Shown here: positions 8,549 to 17,346 of the stretch, one piece after another
Layout: each line of letters begins with the position of its first letter
Position numbering within the stretch: the stretch's first letter is position 1
Assembly: GCF_003050935.1 (NCBI RefSeq)
Contig: NZ_QAOX01000002.1
Span: 186,001-250,000, forward strand
Source: Luteibacter sp. OK325
GTDB lineage: Bacteria; Pseudomonadota; Gammaproteobacteria; Xanthomonadales; Rhodanobacteraceae
Direction of reading: 5' to 3'
Length of the DNA stretch: 64,000 bases
Made by a program: the position numbers and the translations under genes
The notes under the pieces: model-generated
What the model saw: the letters and a program-made list of their open reading frames with translations, nothing else
The model's database searches: none
Told to the model about the DNA's origin: nothing

Positions 8549-8932
8549 ATGATGACCATCACCAAACATCTTCCCGGGTTACCTCTTGAGCGCGCGCTCG
8601 GGGTCATTTCCGGTCGCTGGAAAGCCGTCATTGTCCACGTGCTTTTGAGCGGTCCCAAGCGAACCAGCGAACTGGGGAAGCACATTCCATCGCTGACGCA
8701 GAAGGTGCTGATTCAACAGTTGCGCGCGCTTGAAGATCACGGCCTTGTCTTTCGCACGGCGGGCGCCGATGACGCGCATCGCGTCGATTACGCGTTGACG
8801 CCGTTAGGGCTGAGCCTTGAGCCGTTGATCGCGCAGCTTCGGGCATGGGGCGAGCATCATGCCGAGGAACTCGATGACACCGACCGGTTGCTGCCCTGCG
8901 AGGCGGTGGTGCGTCCGCTCATAAGCAGCTAA
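8549..8932 (+). CDS. HxlR-family transcriptional regulator
   Basis: The 127-aa winged-helix protein shows the family hallmarks: LERALGVISGRWKAVIVHVLLSGPKR, then SELGKHIPSLTQKVLIQQLRALEDHGLV and a wing ending in VDYALTPLG. Members often control neighbouring oxidoreductases and respond to electrophiles or quinones; the usual cysteine before the HTH is absent here (PGLPLERAL), so the signal is unclear. ATG 8549 or 8552 are both possible; an upstream in-frame TTG at 8540 lies inside the inverted repeat. Its presumed target, the OYE gene, is broken. Confidence 0.88.
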   Translation: MMTITKHLPGLPLERALGVISGRWKAVIVHVLLSGPKRTSELGKHIPSLTQKVLIQQLRALEDHGLVFRTAGADDAHRVDYALTPLGLSLEPLIAQLRAWGEHHAEELDDTDRLLPCEAVVRPLISS

Positions 8933-8943
8933 GCCGCCTTCAT

Positions 8944-8992
8944 AAAAAAAGGCAGGCCTGTCCGATGAAACGAGAAGGCCTGCCTCTTTAAC
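8944..8992. terminator. Bidirectional intrinsic terminator
   Basis: AGGCAGGCCT (8950-8959) and AGGCCTGCCT (8976-8985) pair perfectly over 10 bases around a 16-base loop. A run of seven A precedes the stem and CTCTTTA follows it, so it can end transcription of hxlR on the plus strand and of the small exported protein on the minus strand. Confidence 0.85.
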
Positions 8993-9004
8993 AGGACGCC
9001 TTGT

Positions 9005-9190
9005 TCAAGCGGGTACGCAGCGCCAGGTAGCCTTGCCGTTGATCACACCAACGAATTGAGCCACCTGCCCGTCAGGACACACCGGGGCATTGCTGGGGGC
9101 ATGGTTCAGATCCCCGCGGTTGCCTATGCCGCCGGCATTTGCCGATGCGGCTGCCGCGATCATGACAAGAGCAATGAATACCATCTTCAT
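9005..9190 (-). CDS. Small exported protein (61 aa), function unknown
   Basis: MKMVFIALVMIAAAASANA is a clear signal peptide; the mature part of about 40 residues contains two cysteines (VCPDG and WRCVPA) that could form one disulfide. GGGAGA lies 7-12 bases before ATG 9190, which supports this start over an upstream in-frame ATG. No family is recognised. It is a single-gene unit ending at the bidirectional terminator. Confidence 0.6.
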   Translation of the reverse strand: MKMVFIALVMIAAAASANAGGIGNRGDLNHAPSNAPVCPDGQVAQFVGVINGKATWRCVPA

Positions 9191-9342
9191 ATCGACGTTC
9201 TCCCGCTTGGTGAGAGATCCACATCTACCACACCAAAATATCCTCGCCACGTGTCACTGGCATTCGTTGCCGTTATTGCGCCTGGATTTGCGCCACTGGG
9301 GAGGGCTCAAGATAATACGGATCGGGTCGATAGCCTCCACAT

Positions 9343-10782
9343 ATGATAAACAACATATCTCCGATCATCATGACGCGCCTCGCCGCGTCGTCGACGGGCA
9401 GGACCGCGGGCGAGCCGCTTGAAACAAAGCCGGCGGTACAGCCTTCGGTCGTCATCAGCCTCAGTGGGGCCGGGGGGCCGGATACGGCAGCCACGTACCC
9501 CCGTCCCTCTATGCCGGTCTGGCAGATGCACTCGGACGACGCCGTGACCATGCGTATAGCCCGGCAGTACAACGTCGAGACGAACACAGGAAGGTTCAGT
9601 GGGATCGGCGCGGCGCTGGTCGGCCAGTTCGGCAGTAGTGGTGCGGACTTCGCGCAGTCGGTGTCGCTGCATCCGTCCGCCAGCTCTGCGAGTACTGCGT
9701 TCAACCTCAAGATCACGACGGCGAGTGGCAAGGCGGTGACGTTCTCCCTCATGGGTAGCGAGGGCGAGCTGGCCGTGCAGACGACGGCCAGCGATGGGCT
9801 AGACGATAGCGAGCGGGCCGCAGTGGCCAAACTGGCAGACGGTTTCCAGAGCGCCATCGACGGCATGGCGGGGCAACCGCCGAAGCTCGATCTCACCGCA
9901 CTGGCCGGCTTCGATAAAGGCGAGCTCGCCTCCGTGGACTTCAGTGCGAGCACGGCCAGCGACGGCCAACCACCCATGACGCTCGCCCTGCATGCAGACG
10001 CGACCTCCCGCGCCGTGAAAGTGACCTCGGGCGCCGGCACGATCGACATCGGTGTGGATGATGCCTCGGCCGCTATTCTCGGCACAGGCGCGCAGCGCAC
10101 GGCCGCGATGGCGAACTACCTCGACCAGATCGACAAGGCGACGGCGCGTGGACACGGTGATCGTGCGCTCGCGGCGATGTTCAAGGACGCGTTCACTGAG
10201 CTCAACGCCGCCGACGATGCCAAACCGGGTAGCACGAACGTCGCAAGTCCTCAGCGTTCGAAGAGCGAGCACGCGATGCTTAGCGGCCTGGCGGATTTCC
10301 ATGCCAGCTTCGCGCAGCGGGCCGTCGCGTCGAACCCGATGCATCCGGACGAAGTGGATGGGTTCTCCTACGACGTCTCGCAGTCCACCCATATGGGCGC
10401 CGCCGATACGAGGAATCGCGAGCTGTCGCAGCAGCGTTCGTCACACCTTCTTGCCAGCTTCCACTCGCCCTTGAGTGGCGGTTCGCTTGCGCTCACCGGT
10501 AGCCCGTCATCGCAGAACTATCTGTATACGCAGATCGACGACAAGTCGAGCAGCCAGGCCGACATCGCATATCGCAACGGAATCATGGTCAAGGCTGCCT
10601 TGACGCTGTCGGCGAGCCAGTCCACCCATCAGATGAAGTACGTGATGGGTAAGCTTGTCGAGGATACGATGACGCCGGTGACCCATTCAGCTACCCGCGA
10701 TGCGCTCGAACTGTTGGACAACGGACAGGACGACGCCGTCAATCAGAGCGCGCGGCTCGAATCGGACCCTTCAAAGCTCTGA
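9343..10782 (+). CDS. Uncharacterised 479-aa protein
   Basis: The protein is polar, rich in Ala/Ser/Thr and has no signal peptide or membrane segment. It contains beta-strand-like blocks (FNLKITTASGKAVTFSLMGSEGELAVQT, MTLALHADATSRAVKVTSGAGTIDIGVDD), helical stretches around DSERAAVAKLADGFQSAIDGMAG and a C-terminal part with KYVMGKLVEDTMTPVTHSATRDALELLD. The style recalls secreted structural or adhesin-like proteins, but no domain is recognised. No strong ribosome site precedes ATG 9343; ATG 9370 is another possible start. It is followed by a hairpin and the convergent GH76 gene. Confidence 0.6.
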   Translation: MINNISPIIMTRLAASSTGRTAGEPLETKPAVQPSVVISLSGAGGPDTAATYPRPSMPVWQMHSDDAVTMRIARQYNVETNTGRFSGIGAALVGQFGSSGADFAQSVSLHPSASSASTAFNLKITTASGKAVTFSLMGSEGELAVQTTASDGLDDSERAAVAKLADGFQSAIDGMAGQPPKLDLTALAGFDKGELASVDFSASTASDGQPPMTLALHADATSRAVKVTSGAGTIDIGVDDASAAILGTGAQRTAAMANYLDQIDKATARGHGDRALAAMFKDAFTELNAADDAKPGSTNVASPQRSKSEHAMLSGLADFHASFAQRAVASNPMHPDEVDGFSYDVSQSTHMGAADTRNRELSQQRSSHLLASFHSPLSGGSLALTGSPSSQNYLYTQIDDKSSSQADIAYRNGIMVKAALTLSASQSTHQMKYVMGKLVEDTMTPVTHSATRDALELLDNGQDDAVNQSARLESDPSKL

Positions 10783-10785
10783 AGA

Positions 10786-10811
10786 GGCGTGCCAGGCTCT
10801 CCGGGCACGCC
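10786..10811. terminator. Hairpin between convergent genes
   Basis: GGCGTGCC (10786-10793) pairs exactly with GGCACGCC (10804-10811) four bases after the stop of the 479-aa gene. No T-tract follows, so termination would be weak or factor-assisted. Confidence 0.45.
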
Positions 10812-10838
10812 CCACATCCGGCCTGGGCGCCCGCCAGG

Positions 10839-12752
10839 CTACTCCACGATATTCGCCGTCACGTGATACACACGTCCGCCCCACCCGTCATTGGGGAAGG
10901 CGTCCGACACCTTCAGGTAGACCGGTTTGGAACCGTCGGCGCCGGCACCTAGGTACGGCGTCAGGTCGACGGTACGGTCGGCCTTGTTCGAGCCGTCGGT
11001 GACCGGTTGCGTCTCTTGCAGCACGGTCGTCCAGTGCTCATTGTCGGAACTGGCCTGCACCAGGAACTCGGCGTCGATGGTCAGGGTGACGTGCGCCGAG
11101 GTGGTATCGGCGGGGAAGGGCAGGCGATAGGTGAAGTGAGCATTGCCGTCGGCGAAGCGGTTCTGCACGCCATTGCTCTGTGAGCCGCCGGCGTCGAACA
11201 GCCACGGGTTTTCGTCCACCGTGCCGGTGTCGAAATCTATCGTGTGCGCGACCAGCACGTCGGCCTGCGTCGTAAAGCTTAGCCCGGGTGCCACAAGCTT
11301 GGCGGTAATCATGTGGTGGCCGTCGGTGGCTGTGCCCGGCACGCTGACTTTCAATGCAACGGTGCTGCTGACGGGAATCGCATTGCCATGAGGTTGCAAG
11401 CGCACGAGTGAGGCACGAGGCGATGCGTTCCATCCCGCGGGAGCATCGACAGAGGCTAGCGCCAGGAGCGGGAAGAAGCCGGTCGCCGAACTGCCGAGAT
11501 CGATGGGGATGCTCGTAACGCCCGAGGCCGCAGGCATGACGACCGGTTGCGCCGGGGACATGGTGGCGGCCAACGAAGCCAGTGGCGTGAAGGCAGGTAC
11601 ATTGCCAATGAGGGCACTGAGCGCGCTCGCCTGGGTGCGCCAGTCGAAAACATTGGGGTGATCATCGCTGGTCGCGCCGGACCAGCGGGTACCGAGTCGA
11701 CCGGCGGCATCGCGGTCGTCGTCCCAGATGCTTGCGGCTTGCTGTTCGAGGAATGCGGCGTAGCCGCGATCGTGCGTGGTGTCGACCAGGTCGCTCCAGT
11801 AGCGCATGAAGATGCCTTTGAACTGCTTGCCGTTGTCATCGCAGGTCTGGTCGGTGGCATCACAGGTTTCGGTCAGCACACCGTTGTTCACCAGTGCGTC
11901 GGGGCCGACCGCTGCATCGGCCAGACGCCGCACGGAGGTGAGCACTTGTGGGTCGCGGGTTGCGCGCCAAAGCTCCAGGCCGGCGCCGATTGCCAGGCCC
12001 TGGTTGTAGCTCCACACGTTCTGGCCGTTGTTGGTGCAGGCATTGGTGAGGCCGTCGTTGACCAGGCCGTTGGCATTGATCATCCCGCTGCCCTGGAACC
12101 ACGTCCAGGCTGTTCTGGATCGGCCCAGCCACAGCGTGTCGCCAGGAATCCGGTTGTGCAGTTCGGCGGTGAGCCGGATCCACAACCCGTTGGTGATGGC
12201 GTTCTTGTACGTGCGCTCGCCGTCCCACCAGACGCCACCGCCGCAGGTGCCTGTGTCCCAGTACCCGTCGACGTAATTGGCAATCGTCACCGCCATGTTC
12301 AGGTACTTCGGATCGTGGGTCAGGTCATACGCCTGCAACCAGGTCAGGCCCCACCATTCGGAATCGTCGATGGCACGGCTGGTGAAGTTGCCCAGCAGCG
12401 GATCGCCAGACAGCACGCCGGCGGGAAACACGCCTTTGTCTTTCTCGAAGGTGTTGTTGAGCTGTCCGAGATAGCGGCGGTCGCCCGTGCGCTGCATGTA
12501 ATCGCCGACGGTCTGCAGGGCCACGGCCGAGTTCCACCAACTGGACGGGAACCAGGCCTTTCCGGGTTCATAGGAACTCATTAATACGTCGGCCGCGACG
12601 CGGGCGCGGGCCATGGCCGTGGGCCCGTCGGTTGGTCGAGGAGGCGACTGGGTCTGCTCCGCTGCCGTCGATGGGAAGGTGGCGGCCATGGCCGTCAGGC
12701 TGGCTACGGCCAGCAGTGTCGATACGCGTATGCGCAGTACGCCGGGCTTCAT
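10839..12752 (-). CDS. Secreted glycoside hydrolase family 76 protein (endo-alpha-1,6-mannanase type)
   Basis: The 637-aa product has a signal peptide (MKPGVLRIRVSTLLAVASLT) and a GH76 alpha/alpha barrel over about residues 45-370. The twin catalytic aspartates are in AIDDSEWW (D129, D130). Other family segments are SWWNSAVALQTVGDYM, GGGVWWDGERTYKNAITNGLW, VWSYNQGLAIGAGLELW and FKGIFMRYWSDL. The C-terminal 250 residues hold a NEW3-like beta-sandwich and a galactose-binding-like domain (FRLPFPADTTSAHVTLTIDAEF region). GH76 enzymes cut alpha-1,6-mannan backbones of fungal cell walls. GAGGAG precedes ATG 12752. It faces away from the GH27 gene and shares its regulatory region. Confidence 0.88.
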   Translation of the reverse strand: MKPGVLRIRVSTLLAVASLTAMAATFPSTAAEQTQSPPRPTDGPTAMARARVAADVLMSSYEPGKAWFPSSWWNSAVALQTVGDYMQRTGDRRYLGQLNNTFEKDKGVFPAGVLSGDPLLGNFTSRAIDDSEWWGLTWLQAYDLTHDPKYLNMAVTIANYVDGYWDTGTCGGGVWWDGERTYKNAITNGLWIRLTAELHNRIPGDTLWLGRSRTAWTWFQGSGMINANGLVNDGLTNACTNNGQNVWSYNQGLAIGAGLELWRATRDPQVLTSVRRLADAAVGPDALVNNGVLTETCDATDQTCDDNGKQFKGIFMRYWSDLVDTTHDRGYAAFLEQQAASIWDDDRDAAGRLGTRWSGATSDDHPNVFDWRTQASALSALIGNVPAFTPLASLAATMSPAQPVVMPAASGVTSIPIDLGSSATGFFPLLALASVDAPAGWNASPRASLVRLQPHGNAIPVSSTVALKVSVPGTATDGHHMITAKLVAPGLSFTTQADVLVAHTIDFDTGTVDENPWLFDAGGSQSNGVQNRFADGNAHFTYRLPFPADTTSAHVTLTIDAEFLVQASSDNEHWTTVLQETQPVTDGSNKADRTVDLTPYLGAGADGSKPVYLKVSDAFPNDGWGGRVYHVTANIVE

Positions 12753-13093
12753 GTTCGGAAGCGCTCCTCTGGGAAAATTTAGACGTCTAAATTTAGGCAA
12801 CGACTCGCGAGAATCCGCCGAGTGTTGCAGAGGCGCTTCGTCGAAAGTGAGAACCAGGTCAAGGCAACGGTGCTTACGCCAATGCGGCGTCGAGTGATCT
12901 GCACGAATGCTGCGCCGCAGCTTGCGAACATATAATCATTAAATACTACAATTGAATCGAGCGGGAATTTTGACCGGTTGTGACTATGGGATAGAGAGCA
13001 GGGCGACCTGCTCTTCGGGGAACGTTTGTCTTATGGATTTCGACAGGCGCCCATTCACAGGCGCCTCCTTCGTCTGCACAGGAGAGTCGCGCT
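12753..13093. promoter_or_regulatory. Divergent promoter region with palindrome and 5' hairpins
   Basis: This 341-base gap separates the divergent GH76 and GH27 genes. At 12775-12794 lies a perfect 20-base palindrome, AAATTTAGAC followed by GTCTAAATTT, only 23 bases from the GH76 start. An AT-rich stretch at 12928-12956 contains TATAAT (12931-12936), a possible -10 for the GH27 gene. AGAGCAGG/CCTGCTCT (12995-13014) forms a perfect 8-base stem with a GCGA loop, and AGGCGCC/GGCGCCT (13045-13066) a 7-base stem, both in the presumed GH27 leader. No ORF is credible here. Confidence 0.6.
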
Positions 13094-15277
13094 ATGCAAG
13101 TTCATCTTCCTTCCCTGACCCGTCTGGCCATTGCCTGCGGACTGCTGTCCCTGGCGGCCGGCGCATCGGCCCAGGTCAACGGTGTCGGACAAAAGCCGTA
13201 TCTTGGCTGGAGTAGCTTCAGCCAGCAGACGCTCGATTCTGCTTTCCTCACCCAGGCCAACATGGTCAGGCAATCCGACGCGCTGGCGTCGTCGGGCCTG
13301 CAGGCGCACGGGTATACGTACATCAACCTCGATTCGGGCTGGCAGGGCGGATTCGACGCCAACGGTCGTCCTACGCCTGACCCGACGACGTTTCCCGACA
13401 TCAAGGCGATGATCGATCACATTCACGCCAACGGTCAGAAAGCAGGCATCTACTGGATCCCCGGCGTCGAACAACCGGCAGTGCAGGCCAATTCTCCCAT
13501 CCTTGGTACGCCGTACCACATCACCGACATCCTCGCGGTGCCGTACCGCGCCGGTAATGCGTTCGGTGGACCGGGGACCTCGCCGTATCACTACAAGATC
13601 GACTTCTCGAAGCCGGGTGCGCAGGAGTACATGGATTCGGTAGTGGCCCTTTTCGCGTCGTGGGGCGTGGATTTCATCAAGCTCGACGGTGTGACTCCCG
13701 GCTCTTATAGCGACGACCTGAGCATCGACAATCGGGACGATGTCGTGGCGTGGTCGAAGGCCATCGCGCACAGCGGCCGCCCAATCTGGTTGACGGTGTC
13801 GTGGCAGGTCGACAAGGATTATCAGGACATCTGGAAAACCTATGCCAACGGGCGTCGCATCGACGACGACGTGGAATGCGAAAGCCGTTGCGCCACGCTG
13901 ACCAACTGGCCACGCATCGAGAAACGCTTGCGCGATCTGCCGTCCTGGCAAGACACCTCGGGGCCGACGACGGGCTGGAATGATCTCGACTCGCTGGACA
14001 TCGGTGACGGCGCCCTCGACGGCCTGAGCATCGACGAGAAGCGTTCAGCCATGACGATATGGTCGATGGCGAACGCACCGCTTTACCTTGGCGGTGACCT
14101 TACGCGTCTGGACGATACCGGCAAGCGTCTCGCGGGCAACGACGAGGTGATCGCCGTAGACCAGTCCGGCAAGCAGACGAAGCAGGTGCTGGCTGGCGAT
14201 ATCAACGTATGGGTGACCGACCTCGGAAACGGCCGCTACTACGTGGCGCTTTTCAACATGAATGCGACGACGACGGTCGCCAACCTGCCCTGGCATGTGG
14301 TCGGCATGACCGGTGCGCGTCGCATGCGCGACTTGTGGACCCATCAGGAGCTCGGACCATCGCTTGCCGACCATCAGGTCGTATTGCCCGCCCATGGCAC
14401 GCAGTTGTTGCTGGTCGAGGCACTGCCAGGTCATGTCGCGGCAACACCCACGACCAGTTACGAGGCGGAGCAGGGCACTCTGGGGGGCAATGCCGCTGCG
14501 TATGCATGCCCTGGCTGTTCGAACGGGTTCAAGGTTGGTGGGCTGGGACTCGGTGCCAACAATACGGTAAGCATCGACGGCGTTTATGCGCCGCATAGCG
14601 GCACATATCTCATGCAGATCGATTCACTCACCCTCGGCCTGCGCTCGTACCTCTACCAGGTGAACGATGGTCCGTTCCGCACCTTCAACTCAGGTGGAAG
14701 CAGCTTCCAGTTGCCCTCGAGCAGCACGGTTCCCGTATGCCTTCAGAAGGGGCTGAACCACATCCGCTTCGGTAACACGGTCAGCTACCCACCGGATCTG
14801 GATCGCATCGTGATCAGTGGGACTGGTGACGCACCCTTGCCAACGAGTACGACCTACGAGGCAGAATCTGCCATCCTCGGCGGTACCGTCACCGCCGGGT
14901 TCAGCAATTATTCCTCGGGTCTGGCCAAGGCGGGAAATATCGGCGGCGGCAGCGCAAACAGCGTGACGTTTACGAACGTCACAGCTCCCTATGCGGGCGT
15001 CTATCAGCTCGAGATCGACTACGCCACGAGCGGAGCTCGCTCGCTGTTCCTCTCGGTCAACGGAAAGGCAGCGCAAGAACTGAGCCTGGATGGGAGCAGC
15101 TTCGATGACCCGGTGGCCAAGGTGCTGGAAATCCCGCTTCACGCCGGGCAGAACACCATCCAGCTCGGCAATCCCAGTGGTTTCTCACCTGACCTCGATC
15201 GCATCGTGGTGACACCGCGGGTGTTGCCGGCCTTGCTCGGCGTTTCTACACAGGCGTGCAAGCAGGACATGCGTTGA
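13094..15277 (+). CDS. Secreted GH27 alpha-galactosidase-like enzyme with two carbohydrate-binding modules
   Basis: The 727-aa product has a signal peptide (MQVHLPSLTRLAIACGLLSL, cleavage near ASA) and a GH27 barrel: LGWSSFSQQ, GYTYINLDSGWQGG, FPDIKAMIDHIHANGQKAGIYW, and the nucleophile in FIKLDGV (D198). The acid/base region is GWNDLDSLDIGDG and the barrel ends with MANAPLYLGGDL. Two CBM35/CBM6-like modules follow, starting TTSYEAEQGTLGG and STTYEAESAILGG. Family GH27 contains alpha-galactosidases, alpha-N-acetylgalactosaminidases and related exo-enzymes; the exact sugar is not certain. AGGAGA sits 8 bases before ATG 13094. Neighbouring GH76 and PNGase A genes suggest fungal glycan substrates. 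Confidence 0.88.
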   Translation: MQVHLPSLTRLAIACGLLSLAAGASAQVNGVGQKPYLGWSSFSQQTLDSAFLTQANMVRQSDALASSGLQAHGYTYINLDSGWQGGFDANGRPTPDPTTFPDIKAMIDHIHANGQKAGIYWIPGVEQPAVQANSPILGTPYHITDILAVPYRAGNAFGGPGTSPYHYKIDFSKPGAQEYMDSVVALFASWGVDFIKLDGVTPGSYSDDLSIDNRDDVVAWSKAIAHSGRPIWLTVSWQVDKDYQDIWKTYANGRRIDDDVECESRCATLTNWPRIEKRLRDLPSWQDTSGPTTGWNDLDSLDIGDGALDGLSIDEKRSAMTIWSMANAPLYLGGDLTRLDDTGKRLAGNDEVIAVDQSGKQTKQVLAGDINVWVTDLGNGRYYVALFNMNATTTVANLPWHVVGMTGARRMRDLWTHQELGPSLADHQVVLPAHGTQLLLVEALPGHVAATPTTSYEAEQGTLGGNAAAYACPGCSNGFKVGGLGLGANNTVSIDGVYAPHSGTYLMQIDSLTLGLRSYLYQVNDGPFRTFNSGGSSFQLPSSSTVPVCLQKGLNHIRFGNTVSYPPDLDRIVISGTGDAPLPTSTTYEAESAILGGTVTAGFSNYSSGLAKAGNIGGGSANSVTFTNVTAPYAGVYQLEIDYATSGARSLFLSVNGKAAQELSLDGSSFDDPVAKVLEIPLHAGQNTIQLGNPSGFSPDLDRIVVTPRVLPALLGVSTQACKQDMR

Positions 15278-15316
15278 CTGAGGCGGGATAGCCTCATGTT
15301 GATCTAAGCGGCATGG

Positions 15317-15395
15317 CTTCATGTGGGAGCCGCTTCAGCGGCGATGGCCAGTCAGTGGCAAGCACCCATCGCCGGCGAAGCCGGCTCCTACACTT
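15317..15395. repeat. REP/REPIN-like inverted pair
   Basis: Two oppositely oriented copies of a REP-type unit face each other: TGTGGGAGCCGCTTCAGCGG near 15320 and GCCGGCGAAGCCGGCTCCTA near 15371. Each has the GGAGCCG...CGGCGATG form common in pseudomonads and xanthomonads, where such units are mobilised by RAYT transposases. It sits between two genes and may also act as a terminator. No RAYT gene is present in the window. Confidence 0.75.
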
Positions 15396-15463
15396 CCGCC
15401 GGACACGGTTGGTTCTCTATGCTAGGTTTCGCTGGCAGGGGGATTCTTCGGGGAGAGCGGTAG

Positions 15464-17254
15464 ATGGCGATCACCAACGAGGCGGTCCGCAAGGGCCTGC
15501 GGGCGGGATTGTTCGGTTGTGTCATGACGTGCTCGGTGCCGGCTGTCCAGGCTGCGACGGCGCCCGGGTTCGATGTTGGGTCGGCGAATGTCGCAGTAGC
15601 CGACCCCTCCGTGCCCAGGCCGCCAGGCAAGGCCTGCACGGTCGAGCTCTTCAACGGCTTCACCTTCCGGGATTTTTCCAACCATCCCTATACCTATGCG
15701 CCGCCGGTGGGTTGCGGCAAGTCGTGGTCGAAAGTCGTGCTCGAAGCCGATTTCTCGGTAACGGCGGGCCGCCAGTTCGACCGTACCGCGTCCTTGTGGC
15801 TGGCGGGTGCGAATATCTACTTCGGCACGACACAGGAGCCCTCCGCCACGGTCTCCCCCAGCTGGCACGTCGAACGCGATGTGAGTGACTTCGCCAGCGT
15901 GTTGGGCCAGCCTCAAACCGGTCAGGCGATCCTGGGCAATATCGTCGACGGAACCTATACCGGGATCATCAGCGGCTCCGCACGCCTCGTCTTTTACCCG
16001 GCAAACGTGTTGGCACCGAAGGTGGATGCGCCCGATGCGGTGTTTCCGCTATCGGACGGCACCGGAGGCGGCACCGTTGCACTCAATACCGGCAACGATG
16101 TGCTGTCACGCACGCTCACCTTGCCTACCAACGTGGAACGCGCCTATCTGGACGTGTTCGCCCAGGGGCAGGGCGGCGACGAGTTCTGGTACTCCTGTGT
16201 ACCCGACGCGCTGGCCGATGAAGCACAGAGTTGCGGCGGCGGTTCGTACCGTGAAGTGCAGGTTTCCATTGACGGACAGCAAGCAGGTGTCGCTCCGGTC
16301 TATCCGTGGATCTTCACCGGTGGCATCGATCCCTACATGTGGCGTCCCACGCCGGGCGTGCAAGCGCTCAACTTCCTGCCTTACCGCGTCGATCTGACGC
16401 CTTTCGCCGCGCTGCTCAACGACGGCAAGCCGCATGCGTTGGCTATCGGCGTCACGGGTGCCAATGGCAACTTCTCCGTCACCGGCAACCTGTTCGTCTA
16501 CCTCGATCGTGGTCGGAAGGTGTTGACCGGTGCGGTTACCTCCAACACTTTGCAGGGCCAGGCAGCCGTCGCCTCGATCGACAATCAGTTGACCGAGGCG
16601 GCCGGCGTCGTAAGCGGCTCGATCGCGACGCGCGCCTCTCGCAGCTTTCGCGTGGCCGGTTACGTGGACACCTCGCGCGGGAGGATTTCTACCGACGTGA
16701 ACCAGACCGTGACCTTCCGCAACACGCAGTCCTTCACGATCGATCCAGCGCACTACCAGCAAGGCATCGACCAGCTCGCGACAGTCGACAGCACCACGAA
16801 GACACGGCAGGGGCCGCTCGGCTTTACCGTGACGACGCAGGCTCACTTTGACTATCCGCTGCTGGCAAGCTTCGGCTACACCTTCGACACCGAAGGCAAC
16901 ATCGTTACCGCACCAAGCGCGGTTACGCAGGGCTTCTCGCGCCAGTTCAGCAAGAAGTTGGGCAATCTGGTCCTCTACCGCAGCGATGTCGACAACAGCA
17001 TCGATACGGCCGATACACTCGCCTTCACAAATGGCGCCGTGACAGGGCACTCGGGCCAGCGCAGTACCCAGCAATTCCGTGCAAGTGACAATCTGGGCAG
17101 CTGCTACGGTCGCGACGTCTCCACCACGATGGGCGTCCTTACCACCGCGACGGATGGCGGCGATTGCCCGCAGGGCCGCAACCGGTTGTTGTGGTTCACG
17201 CATCCGGACGGCTCGCCCGATACATCCAGAACAGAGGACCCTGGGATCTTCTGA
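15464..17254 (+). CDS. Secreted peptide-N-glycosidase A-family protein
   Basis: The 596-aa product starts with a signal peptide ending near VPAVQAA. The body matches the PNGase A family (PF12222): VELFNGFTFRDFSNHPYTY, WSKVVLEADFSVTAGRQFDR, LWLAGANIYFGTTQEPS, YLDVFAQGQGGDEFWY, YREVQVSIDGQQAGV and PVYPWIFTGGIDPYMWRP. These enzymes release N-linked glycans by cleaving the Asn-GlcNAc amide bond. A beta-rich C-terminal half completes the typical length. GGGGAGAGCGGTAG precedes ATG 15464. Placed next to GH76 and GH27 enzymes it suggests breakdown of fungal or plant glycoproteins outside the cell. Confidence 0.88.
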   Translation: MAITNEAVRKGLRAGLFGCVMTCSVPAVQAATAPGFDVGSANVAVADPSVPRPPGKACTVELFNGFTFRDFSNHPYTYAPPVGCGKSWSKVVLEADFSVTAGRQFDRTASLWLAGANIYFGTTQEPSATVSPSWHVERDVSDFASVLGQPQTGQAILGNIVDGTYTGIISGSARLVFYPANVLAPKVDAPDAVFPLSDGTGGGTVALNTGNDVLSRTLTLPTNVERAYLDVFAQGQGGDEFWYSCVPDALADEAQSCGGGSYREVQVSIDGQQAGVAPVYPWIFTGGIDPYMWRPTPGVQALNFLPYRVDLTPFAALLNDGKPHALAIGVTGANGNFSVTGNLFVYLDRGRKVLTGAVTSNTLQGQAAVASIDNQLTEAAGVVSGSIATRASRSFRVAGYVDTSRGRISTDVNQTVTFRNTQSFTIDPAHYQQGIDQLATVDSTTKTRQGPLGFTVTTQAHFDYPLLASFGYTFDTEGNIVTAPSAVTQGFSRQFSKKLGNLVLYRSDVDNSIDTADTLAFTNGAVTGHSGQRSTQQFRASDNLGSCYGRDVSTTMGVLTTATDGGDCPQGRNRLLWFTHPDGSPDTSRTEDPGIF

Positions 17255-17346
17255 TCTTGCCTCCCACATGGATGTCGAATCCCGGGCCGGTCGTTCGTCG
17301 TTATAGTCAAGGCGGGCGATCGGCCTGGCCAGAGCGGGAGAGTCCC

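Noticed and set aside
13045-13066. Hairpin before the GH27 gene as a terminator
   Set aside because: No T-tract follows and no upstream gene reads toward it; it is better seen as leader structure.
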